A stretch of 64,000 nucleotides of DNA, from assembly GCA_002077045.2 (NCBI GenBank), contig KZ111202.1:1-64000 (forward strand), written 5' to 3'. Source of the DNA: Rachicladosporium sp. CCFEE 5018. Lineage: Eukaryota; Ascomycota; Dothideomycetes; Cladosporiales; Cladosporiaceae. This document shows positions 55,935 through 64,000 of this stretch, in pieces. Below the pieces are notes generated by a model, which worked only from the letters and a program-made list of their open reading frames with translations, did no database searches and was not told the origin of the DNA. Numbering within the stretch: the first letter of the stretch is position 1; each line of letters opens with the position of its first letter. The translations under genes were made by a program, and so were the position numbers.

Positions 55935-56474
55935 TACCTGGCGTGTGAAGCAATGATGTTAAGCGTACGTTGCAACTGGGCGTGGACAGGTCTTACGGCC
56001 CACACTGACGAGTATTGAAGACGCCCTGCACCACCCTGATAGCCGGGCCAAGGCTGGATTGTCATGAATGTGAGGCAAGACCTCGTTATCGATCGGCGCG
56101 AGTCGGGTGCGTGGGACGATATAAGTGCTTGTGGCACAGGATTCACAAGAGCGAGGTTCCGTTGGGTTGGGCGGCGAGATCACTATCGTCACTTCGTGGA
56201 AGCACCGTATTGCTATTGGTGAGAACCAGGATGGCGTTGGGAGCAGAGATTGGAGGTCATTTGGGTAGAAGATAAGGGCGGGTCACGAATTTGCGGTTGT
56301 CAGATTCCGTAAATTTGACTGGTAGCTGACCTTCCGATCGCTGCTACTTGGCTGTCCACAAGTATGCTTCGGTACCGCCTACAGTAGGTCGTTGGCTTTT
56401 CATCATCTCTCCTATCTCCTTCTTCCCGCGTTCGCATCCTCGATCACGTTTGTCCGCGGTCTCGGAACAAATAG
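55935..56474. other. Spacer between array members 2 and 3
   Basis: No conserved frame. It should hold the promoter of member 3. Confidence 0.4.
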
Positions 56475-57041
56475 ATGATGGCAGGGCCAGGTGGACCGAA
56501 CCTCGACAGCTTGTCGCTGTCGGCGTCTCCCTCGCCAATTCTCAAGCTCAGTGGTGAGCTGCGGAATATAATTTGGCGCTTTGCTACGTCGGGGGAAAAG
56601 ATCAAAATCACTAGGTCTGGGATCAAGGAACCGGCTCTGCTCACTATCTGCCATCAAATCCGACGAGAGGTAGCCAGCAGTTGCTACCTCGAGAACAAGA
56701 TAGTGAGTAGGATTAGCATTTGTGGCCTCAGAGCGCTGCGTATGCTTGATAGGAGAGCCGCCTCTCTCGGCCTACGTGGGGGACCGCTTGGTGTATGGCT
56801 CGATACACGCCGTACAAGGAAGAGGAACTGGTCATATCTCAAGACCTGGCTGGACCTGTACCGTGCCGAACACACACGGATCACGTTGCGTGAGAATCCT
56901 GGGAATGGCATTGAGGAGCTTTACATACGACATATGTTCCGATGTGTAAGTGAAATGGCGACCTTACCGAGCCAGGTTGTGGACTTTGTACACGAAGAGC
57001 AGCACTGTGTGCTTGTATGCTTGTGCCGTGCGTGGAAGTAG
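56475..57041 (+). CDS. 2EXR/F-box-like array member 3
   Basis: Intronless, 188 residues. Core motifs: SPILKLSGELRNIIWRFAT, GIKEPALLTICHQIRREV, CYLENKIV, NWSYLKTWLDLYRAEH, and an end block with EEQHCVLVCLCRAW. It is the most divergent full-length copy: the middle (ICGLRALRMLDRRAASLGLR) is Arg-rich, and the usual PW..VE..L helix is changed to LPSQVVDFVHEE. There are two adjacent ATG codons at the start. Function unknown; family membership is clear from motif order. Confidence 0.72.
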   Translation: MMAGPGGPNLDSLSLSASPSPILKLSGELRNIIWRFATSGEKIKITRSGIKEPALLTICHQIRREVASSCYLENKIVSRISICGLRALRMLDRRAASLGLRGGPLGVWLDTRRTRKRNWSYLKTWLDLYRAEHTRITLRENPGNGIEELYIRHMFRCVSEMATLPSQVVDFVHEEQHCVLVCLCRAWK

Positions 57042-57246
57042 ACTGTAGGGCCACCGAGGACTCGAGCTCGAAAGTGCTTGTTAACAGTGGGCCAGAAATG
57101 CAGGCCGAGGGTCGCGCCTTCCTGAACAGGCGGCGAGGTCGTGTCGATGCACTTCGTGATTCTGCTGTCACTACTTCATCACTCCCAACTATAATGGCAG
57201 CGAGTGCACCATCGAACCGCCTTCAACGAAACCACAGACACGCAAC

Positions 57247-57813
57247 ATGACCACCACCTGCGCCGCGGTTTCAGAGTCACCACTGTTGAGACTCAGTGGC
57301 GAACTGCGAAATGTCCTCTGGCGCTTGGTTGTGATTCAAGAGGACCACGTCCCGTACACGAATACTGGTGTCGAGGAGCCGGGATTATTGCTTGTCTGCC
57401 ATGCCACTCGTAGTGAGGCAGCAAGCATCTTCTATCTCGAGAACAAGATACTTGCACATGTACCGTCATACGACCCGACATCACTCGTGCTACTCAAGCA
57501 AAGATTTCTCGCACTAGATCTGACGACCGCTGATCACAGTTGCATCGAGTTGAGCATAGGGGGAGCCGCGGACTGGTCGAACCTCCAGAAGTGGCTCAAA
57601 CTAATCTTCACCAATGCGTTGAGGAGGAAGCCCACTTACGACTCGCAAACAACGGTACAAGAGTCGATCATCGTCGGCATGTTCCGCATGGTCACGGCGA
57701 TGCGAGGGCAGGAAATGTCTTGGAAATTGGTCGCAAGTCTCTTGGAGGATCAGCGCCGGACACTGGCTTTGCTACGTCCCGGATGGGAATTGAAGTCTGC
57801 CACGCACGAGTGA
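57247..57813 (+). CDS. 2EXR/F-box-like array member 4
   Basis: Intronless, 188 residues from ATG 57247. Core motifs: SPLLRLSGELRNVLWRLVV, GVEEPGLLLVCHATRSEA, SIFYLENKIL, WSNLQKWLKLIF, and a C-terminal SWKLVASLLEDQRRTLALLRPGW. It is closest to member 2 at both protein and DNA level (a shared 20-base stretch at 57277-57296). No targeting signal. Function unknown. Confidence 0.75.
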   Translation: MTTTCAAVSESPLLRLSGELRNVLWRLVVIQEDHVPYTNTGVEEPGLLLVCHATRSEAASIFYLENKILAHVPSYDPTSLVLLKQRFLALDLTTADHSCIELSIGGAADWSNLQKWLKLIFTNALRRKPTYDSQTTVQESIIVGMFRMVTAMRGQEMSWKLVASLLEDQRRTLALLRPGWELKSATHE

Positions 57814-58214
57814 ACTCGTAGGTGCAAACATCATATGGAATCGCAAGCCCAGTGCTCGTTAAGAGAACTGCGCAGCATATGCGAACGAAGGACAAGTAAA
57901 TTGGCGGCGGAGAAGGACGAACGTCTGTTCAGGTCAACAGCAGGGCTCGAGTATCGAAGGCACAGCTCCAGTCTGGATGGCGATGATCAAGGGGCGCAGC
58001 ATCAGGTAATCGCGTAGAGCCTCCGAATGGTGGTGGCTTTCTCGCCCATGAATCAGGAGTGCAGGCACGACCTTCGCCGGTCGTGCCTACCAATCGAGCA
58101 TGCAATCACTCAATGTGACCCACTTCGTAGATCTTGTGCAGCGCCTGACAGATACTCACGACACTTCGTTGTCATCACTCCATCTCTTCCAAGCGCACGT
58201 CCCATTACGATTTG
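57814..58214. other. Spacer between array members 4 and 5
   Basis: No family motif or other gene recognised. It should hold the promoter of member 5. Confidence 0.4.
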
Positions 58215-58793
58215 ATGATGTCGAAGGACCTCAAGGCTACCAGCTCGGCAATCGCGCACTCGCCTCTGTTCACCAAACTGTCTGGCGAGCTGCGCAATCG
58301 CGTGTGGAGCTTGACCATCTCCGGAGACAGAGTCATCAACATGTCTCCCACGACCCATGTGGAGCCGGGTTTGCTGACGGCGTGTCGACTCATTCGCGAA
58401 GAAGCTGGTAGCCTGTACTACTACGATAACAAGTTCCGCGTCGTCTGCGCTCGCTACAATTCGACTGCGCTCTTGATAGCGAGTCGCAAGTTCACGGCCT
58501 TCAAGGTCCCGTTGGGTGGAAAGCACGGCTACACAATCGATTTCGATGGCACGCCCAGCTGGTCAAATTTGATCATCTGGCTGGAGCGGATCCACGCTGG
58601 AAGCCTCGCGTGCCCGGCACTCAATGTTGTAGACGCCGGAATCGATACAAGGGTTCTCCATGGGACGTTTCAGACAGCGGCGGGGTTGCGCGACATACCG
58701 TGGTCCAGGGTGGAAGCATTGCTGAAGTGGCAACGGGCGGTGCTAGTGAAGATCAATTCGGCCTGGGGTGAAGAGCCGAGAGATCAAGAGTAA
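58215..58793 (+). CDS. 2EXR/F-box-like array member 5
   Basis: Intronless, 192 residues from the first of two adjacent ATG codons (58215). Core motifs: SPLFTKLSGELRNRVWSL, HVEPGLLTACRLIREEAGS, LYYYDNKFR, WSNLIIWLERIHAGSL, and PWSRVEALLKWQRAVLVKIN. The FTKLSGELRN and LIRxEAGS spellings group it with members 6 and 7 and apart from members 1-4. Function unknown. Confidence 0.75.
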   Translation: MMSKDLKATSSAIAHSPLFTKLSGELRNRVWSLTISGDRVINMSPTTHVEPGLLTACRLIREEAGSLYYYDNKFRVVCARYNSTALLIASRKFTAFKVPLGGKHGYTIDFDGTPSWSNLIIWLERIHAGSLACPALNVVDAGIDTRVLHGTFQTAAGLRDIPWSRVEALLKWQRAVLVKINSAWGEEPRDQE

Positions 58794-59169
58794 AGAGCCA
58801 CATGGAAGCAGTACCATCGAAAGGTTTGTTCGAATAACAGCGTTGGATACTCTGTCAGTGGACTAAGCGATTCCCAGGGTCTTCGAATTATAGCAGTCGA
58901 CGATAGCACAGAAGCTGCGAGGACCATACTCAGTAGCGACGAAGCTGGCGGCATGTTTGAGAGGTTCGATGTTCCTAGATATGGCAACACCGTAATCGTT
59001 CCTGCCAGTCTATTCGTGCTTCGGAAGCTCTTCTCCGTCGTTCCTACCGTTCGAAGCCATTTTTCACTTCCCTCGCAGAATCCACGTCCTCAGATCTTCA
59101 CGCTCGCTTCACGATCAACAAACATCGCATCTTTGCCGACCGCCCATATGCGATACGCTCGCTCCTGAT
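58794..59169. other. Spacer between array members 5 and 6
   Basis: No family motif or other gene recognised. Confidence 0.4.
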
Positions 59170-59811
59170 ATGGCCTCGATGGATGTCTCTTACGCCGCAA
59201 CCTCCAATTCAGGCGTCGCGTCCTCATCACTCTTCACAAAACTATCCGGCGAGTTGCGCAACATGATATGGAGATTCGCCGTGGTCCAAACAAGCAAAGT
59301 CCGCATCACTAAAGTTGGGGTCCAAGAACCGGGTTTATTGAAGGCTTGTCGTCTGATTCGAGCCGAAGCCGGGAGCATCTTCTACCACGATAACATCCTC
59401 TGCCTCACTGTTGAGAACTATTGCTCGATTACAATAATGCTCGCTGAGCAAAAAATCCGGCTCTTCGGCCTGAATCTGAACGACTTGCTACAGAGGGGCC
59501 ATCTGCGTCTGAAGATTATCCGAGCGCCGCACTGGGCGAACTGGATGACATGGTTGAAGAGACTTCACTTCCGACGTATGCGGTGCCACGCTCCTGGCAC
59601 TCATCTCGATACCTTCGAGAAGGCGGCTCTCCTCACCATGGAGCGGACTGTCAAAGCTATGCGCACAGAGCCATGGAGCAAGGTGGAGGAAGTGCTAAAG
59701 CTGCATCGTCCAATGCTAGTGAAGTGCAATCCGCCTGGGGCCTTGAACACGAGCAGGAGGACTAGCAGAGGAGCAGCAGGAAGCGAAATCGGGACAGTAC
59801 ACATCATTTGA
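59170..59811 (+). CDS. 2EXR/F-box-like array member 6
   Basis: Intronless, 213 residues, the longest copy. Core motifs: SSLFTKLSGELRNMIWRFAV, GVQEPGLLKACRLIRAEAGS, IFYHDNILC, HWANWMTWLKRLHFRRM, and PWSKVEEVLKLHRPMLVKCN. It has an extra C-terminal tail of about 20 residues (TSRRTSRGAAGSEIG) not seen in its sisters, which may come from loss of the ancestral stop. Function unknown. Confidence 0.75.
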   Translation: MASMDVSYAATSNSGVASSSLFTKLSGELRNMIWRFAVVQTSKVRITKVGVQEPGLLKACRLIRAEAGSIFYHDNILCLTVENYCSITIMLAEQKIRLFGLNLNDLLQRGHLRLKIIRAPHWANWMTWLKRLHFRRMRCHAPGTHLDTFEKAALLTMERTVKAMRTEPWSKVEEVLKLHRPMLVKCNPPGALNTSRRTSRGAAGSEIGTVHII

Positions 59812-60142
59812 CGGCTTGAACGTGCCTCAAATCTTGGCATGACTTCGAGGGCGGACTCAAGCGCATCATGAGTAGGGGACTTCCATGTGGCTCTCGGAGA
59901 TGAACGGGCGGCGCAGATGTGATATCGAAGACCGGACATCGACTATCATATTGCGGTCTTGGGCTTTGGCGTGGGCCTGTGGCGGAACGTTGAATGGTCA
60001 GCATGTGACCGCCGTAGTCACAACTTGTAATTAGCTTTTAGCTGACCGGCTTGCTGTGCCTGACTGTTATAAGGCAATCACTATCCTTCGCGTCTCCGAA
60101 CACAATCCATCGCATTCCAAGCAACCACGTCCATTTGTGGTG
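59812..60142. other. Spacer between array members 6 and 7
   Basis: Contains TTATAAGG at 60066-60073, a TATA-like element about 75 bases before the chosen start of member 7. Nothing else recognised. Confidence 0.4.
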
Positions 60143-60760
60143 ATGGCGACAACAACGCCCTCCGCCACCGAGACACGTTTGGCTGTGGGAAAGTCGCCCC
60201 TGTTCACCAAACTTCCAGGCGAACTACGCAACCGAATCTGGGAACTCGTCGTGATCGCGGAAAGCTCAATTCCATTCTCAACCACAGGAGCGACGGAGCC
60301 CGATCTACTCTTCGTCTGCCACCTCATCCGGAAAGAAGCCGGCAGCATCTACTACGGCAAGAACAGCTTTGGCGTGACATGCGATCACTATGACTCCACA
60401 ACCTTACTGCTGGCTCTGCGCAAGCAGGATCTGTTCGACGCATACGACGAATTCGGGAAAGCGGAGCCGCTGTACGTGATAGTCTCAGACCAGCCTGACT
60501 GGACGAATCTCATGGTGTGGGTTCGAAGGGTGCATGCTCGTCTGATGCCTGCCCCTACCATTGATGGCCCGCCAATCCGTCCCGATCAACCGGCAGTGCA
60601 AGCATTGTTGCAAATGGCAGCGTCGATGCGAGGAACACCATGGCCTGAAGTTGAGGCTACCCTGAAGTGGCAGCGCCTGGTGCTGGTTCATATCAATGAA
60701 GCCTGGGGAGATGGTACGGCCGGAGACAAGTGGGCAATCATGGGGCAGGGCGGGAACTAG
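60143..60760 (+). CDS. 2EXR/F-box-like array member 7
   Basis: Intronless, 205 residues from ATG 60143; the frame is open 29 codons further upstream but without an ATG. Core motifs: SPLFTKLPGELRNRIWELVV, GATEPDLLFVCHLIRKEAGS, IYYGKNSFG, WTNLMVWVRRVHARL, and PWPEVEATLKWQRLVLVHIN. It groups with members 5 and 6. The last gene of the array, it ends 109 bases before the 3' end of the convergent ABC1 kinase gene. Function unknown. Confidence 0.75.
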   Translation: MATTTPSATETRLAVGKSPLFTKLPGELRNRIWELVVIAESSIPFSTTGATEPDLLFVCHLIRKEAGSIYYGKNSFGVTCDHYDSTTLLLALRKQDLFDAYDEFGKAEPLYVIVSDQPDWTNLMVWVRRVHARLMPAPTIDGPPIRPDQPAVQALLQMAASMRGTPWPEVEATLKWQRLVLVHINEAWGDGTAGDKWAIMGQGGN

Positions 60761-60869
60761 GACCTCTCTTCTGCGCCGCATGACGCGCATGGTCGAGGGC
60801 GGTTGACTCAAGTCCAGAAGTGAAGGAGGAGTCAACGGGTTGCATCAGGTGCGCGGTTCGTGGTAGGAC

Positions 60870-62667
60870 TCAAACCAGGTCCGTCCTCAACCCCAGCCTC
60901 CTCCTGGCACTCAGGTACACCTCATATACTCTCAGCTTCCCCACGACGCCTCCATATGACAATAGCGCCTTGAGGAAGCTAAACGTATTTCCAGGCCACA
61001 GCAAACTTCCTTGTATGGCCTCTACGCTCTCCTCATACACAGCCCGACTCGCGTAACGTGCAAGGATCAGGAACGTTCGTATCGGTCCTTGCGATGTATG
61101 CAGGTTCTCGTCCAGCGATCTCGTGAGATCATTCGTCTTCAAGATCAGCAGGATGACCCTCGGCACCTTGCCCAAGAGCTGGACTAGCTGCTCTAGTAAT
61201 CCATCACCTAAAGCGTCAGAGATGGCCTGTTTTTCGCTTGTATTCCGTCCCTTGACGACCGATGACTTTACAACGGTGTAGTCTCTGCCTGTGATGGCGG
61301 AAGCGAAAAGTGGGAACTCATCGTCCTTGATCCCAGCCACTTGGTAAGCGTACTTCCGCATCCTGTCTTCGTCCGTGTCCAGTACAGCAAGCCAGAGGTG
61401 TGCGTATGCGCGTCGTATGTCCAGAGGGATGTCGCGGTAGAGTCCATGGTCGTACAAAATAATGTCGAAGTTGCGTGGCTTACGCTTGTGCGGGTTGATG
61501 CGGATAGCTAGATTGCCGCCGTGAGGATCGCAATGGAGAGGTGCATCGGCGCCAAAGATCATCTCATTGAAGATGCGCGATAGCGCTGCCGAGACCTCAT
61601 CGCGGTCGATGCCGTTCGAGTCGAGGAAGTCCAGGTCGTCCGGTCGGTGGCCAGTCACGTATTCCATTACAAGAATTCGGCGCTGGGCCCAGTAGACATC
61701 CGGGATTACGAGGGGCAATGAAGTGTGCTTTGCGAAGTATGCTTTGGCTCGGAGGGCATTGCGACCTTCTTGCCGGAAGTCGAGTTCTTGTGGCAGTGAT
61801 ATTTCCATCTCCTCACTCAGCCACGTGAGGTCGTACTCAGGAAAGAATCGCTTCAGCGTTGCGAATGAGAATCGTGTCAATGCTAGGTCTAGCTTTGACC
61901 ACTCGTCAAGTGCTGGGTGCTGCACCTTGACAGCCACCTTCTCGCCGGTGGACTTGAGGGTGGCAATGTGTACCTGTGCGAGACTCGCAGCACCTATGGG
62001 ACTTCGCTCGAATGTCTCGAAGTAGTCATCGAGCTTCTTGCCAGTATCTTTCAGCACCATAGCCTCGATACTAGAGAATGCCGAGACTGGGCACTTGTCT
62101 TGCAAGGGAATGAAAGTATCGCACCACTCGGATGGGAGTAAGTAATTGAGCGACGAGAGATGCTGGCCTAGCTTTATGAAGATGCTGCCGTTCTTCTCCA
62201 TTGCTACCAGCGTCCGTTCGGCACACCGTTTGTGACATGCTGACAGTATTACTGAGTAATCCGGCTCGGTGTTTCGTTTGAGCGTAACTCGGTAGCTGCG
62301 TCATGTTCAGTTCAGGTCTTCGCAAACAATCGCTGTGCTGTACTCACTCGTTCACACATGCTGCCAAAGTGAGCAGTACCCTGCCACTCCTCTCTACAGC
62401 AGTGTAAGCGTGCCTCGCCCTGTCACTGAAGGCCAATGCTCCCGTTCCCGCAACAAAGACAAGAGTCACAGCAATCGCCACCTGACGCTTCGCTCTGGGC
62501 TCCTGAATTCGCTCTCGCCATGCTCTTTTGCCTGCTTGGGACGGTCTACTTTGCCCTGTAGAGAAGCGCGACTTGGCAGTCGTTCGGATCTGCGACTGGA
62601 GGCAAGATTGGCAAGTCCACGCCCGCGCGATCGTTGTTGCTGGCCGTAGCCATGTGGTAGGTGTCAT
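60870..62667 (-). CDS. MCP2: Mitochondrial ABC1/ADCK-family atypical kinase, MCP2-like
   Basis: Two exons: 62667-62348 and 62295-60870, giving 581 residues with a 52-base intron. The N-terminus (RTTAKSRFSTGQSRPSQAGK and before) is Arg/Ser-rich without acids, a mitochondrial presequence, followed by a membrane segment (VAIAVTLVFVAGTGALAF). The kinase-like domain has KLGQH, the Ala-rich loop AASLAQVH, VAVKVQHP with the ATP-site Lys, QELDF, DPHGGN and YDHG in place of DFG. These are the marks of the UbiB/ABC1 family, branch MCP2/ADCK1-5, linked in yeast to mitochondrial lipid and coenzyme Q distribution. Splicing gives the typical NDYRVTLKRN. The start codon is 40 bases from a possible divergent start at 62708. 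Confidence 0.9.
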
Positions 62668-62952
62668 CACATAGCCAAGATGAGCTCGAATACAACAATG
62701 ACAGGTGATGGCCGACACAGAGGATCGACGAACGAAGGTACGTGATATCGTGCCTCCCAATCCAATGCCGTCGTCTCGACATTTCTGGCGTCCGAGGCGG
62801 TCGATCTACCCGAGCCGCTTTTATCTCCGAGATCTGATGACGGCATCTCCGCAGAGCCTCATCAAAGCGCGTTCTTCAGCTTCGACGCGTTCAGCACCCC
62901 ACATCACTCTGACAGACTCATCTCCACAACGTCTCCGCGGCACGCCGACGCC

Positions 62953-63863
62953 ATGCAGAGCCCTTCCATGGCTCCAGCTTGGTTCTCGTCGCCTCCACGA
63001 TCATACAGCAGTCCGTTCGGCGCGCACACGCCGGCCGTGCGATCGCCACTTTCGCGCACTGAGCCAAGGCCGGAACATATGAGCTTCGACTTCGGCTCTC
63101 ACAGCTCGCCACTCGCGCCCCGTTACAGCACGATAAGCGACACTGGAAACGAGCCTCAGTCAGCCGAGCGTGTCATTCGACCTGCATGGTCACAGCGAGC
63201 TATCAAACGTGCACCGGTAGCGACTGGGGATGCACTCAAGGAGAAGCGACGGAAGATGTTCCTGAACAAGGTCAAAGACAGCAGAGATGATGCACGGTAT
63301 GAGAAGATGGGGGATGATGTAAGTCAACTCAAGTCACTCCCAGATCCAAAGTCAGTACTGACTGTCACATTTAGATCCAGCGACTGGAGTTCGTACGGGA
63401 GCAGAAGCGCTGGGAGGCGGAGCAGGCACAGTCTGCACCCGTCGAGACGATGGAGGAGAGCGATGAAGATCTAATGGGTTGGGAAGCCGATGATCAGGCG
63501 CCACGCCCAAGTCTCGATCTACCTATGTACACCAATGCTGGCCCTAACTTTCACGTACCGACGTCGTCGCCCGAGGCAGAGGCTGAGATGATCGCGATGC
63601 GCGAACAGGAGGAACTGGACGCATTGCTGGACTTCCTGCCAGAGCAGAACATTCATCATCCAACCGAGAATCCCGATCACCCAAGCGGAGGCGACGAGAT
63701 GATGTCGGAGCACTTCGGCAGCGACGACGAGGGATTCGATGAAATGTTCGATGACTTCGTGCTTGACGATCTAGCACCCTCGTCCAGCCAGGCATTCGGA
63801 GGTGCTGCGGCAAGGTGGGAAGGCCATTCCGCGAGCGGCTTCGGTGATATGGACATGTCCTGA
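62953..63863 (+). CDS. Conserved fungal protein of unknown function
   Basis: Two certain exons: 62953-63318 and 63375-63863, giving 284 residues with a 56-base intron (GTAAGT, CTGAC, TTTAG). The N-terminal part is Ser/Pro-rich. A basic helix (ALKEKRRKMFLNKVKDSRDD) runs across the junction into IQRLEFVREQKRWEAEQAQ. The C-terminal half is strongly acidic (EESDEDLMGWEAD, SDDEGFDEMFDDFVLDD). The frame is open upstream to 62746 without an ATG, and the sequence there looks like more of the same protein. A small first exon from ATG 62708 with a GTACGT donor at 62738 may exist, but its acceptor is unclear. Charge pattern suggests a nuclear protein; I know no function. Confidence 0.65.
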
Positions 63864-64000
63864 GTCAGGTCGCTTGCAAGCAGACCTGTGGCAGCGGGTG
63901 TGCCTTCGGCGAAGCAAACTTGGCTCGGCCGCATCGTGCCAACACTGCGAAATCGAATGGCTGGGGCCGTGCGGAGCAGGGGACCACTGCACGGCTGGCC

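Noticed and set aside
1..64000. tRNA, rRNA, CRISPR arrays and transposons
   Set aside because: I looked for GTTCGA-type B boxes in folding context, repeat-spacer patterns, transposase motifs and terminal repeats by eye and found none that held up. A tRNAscan or repeat-masking run would be decisive.

Overview
The window is eukaryotic nuclear DNA from a filamentous ascomycete (Pezizomycotina). Three things show this. Genes are split by short introns, mostly 50-70 bases, with GT..AG ends and CTGAC/CTAAC-like branch sites. Several families are typical of filamentous fungi: a FlbA-type RGS protein, a CYS-3-type bZIP, a quinate-repressor-like protein and an Ecl1-type zinc protein. Genes lie on both strands without operons. 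A member of the Dothideomycetes is my best guess from gene content and gene style, but that is inference. Two runs of exactly 100 N (17553-17652 and 50454-50553) are assembly gaps, and each cuts a gene.

Layout, left to right. 0-3.6 kb: the 3' part of a QutA-like activator and a convergent QutR-like repressor. 4.4-9.3 kb: a Ser-rich conserved fungal protein and, divergently, the mismatch-repair/meiotic protein MLH3. 9.5-11.4 kb: a tandem pair of orphan paralogues, the first with a damaged 3' end. 12-14 kb: a stress-type short-chain dehydrogenase and the p24 cargo receptor ERP1, tail to tail. 15-20 kb: a lone 2EXR/F-box-like gene, an Ecl1-like gene and flbA. 23.8-26.4 kb: a four-exon secreted, probably GPI-anchored, Ser/Thr-rich protein. 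28.3-38 kb: a PTC2-type PP2C phosphatase, choline-phosphate cytidylyltransferase, SOK1/Tcp11 and a CYS-3 bZIP. 40.3-46.7 kb: YCK-type casein kinase I, the Fe-S assembly WD protein CIA1, a carboxymuconolactone-decarboxylase-like protein and a P-loop kinase. 50.4-53.9 kb: a gap-broken gene and COPII SEC23. 54.2-60.8 kb: a head-to-tail array of seven small intronless 2EXR/F-box-like paralogues, the first broken by one in-frame stop. 60.9-64 kb: a mitochondrial ABC1/ADCK-family kinase and a divergent conserved gene of unknown function.

Most genes are ordinary housekeeping or signalling genes that do not form one pathway. Local functional links are the quinate activator/repressor pair, the secretory genes SEC23 and ERP1 (far apart), and the G-protein/cAMP-related genes flbA and SOK1 (also apart). 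The least explained parts are the 2EXR-like array, the orphan tandem pair with its 16-base deletion scar, and the secreted Ser/Thr-rich protein. Gene-free stretches of 2-4 kb (20.1-23.8, 26.4-28.3, 32.1-34.1, 37.9-40.3 and 46.7-50.4 kb) show no convincing gene, tRNA or transposon by eye.
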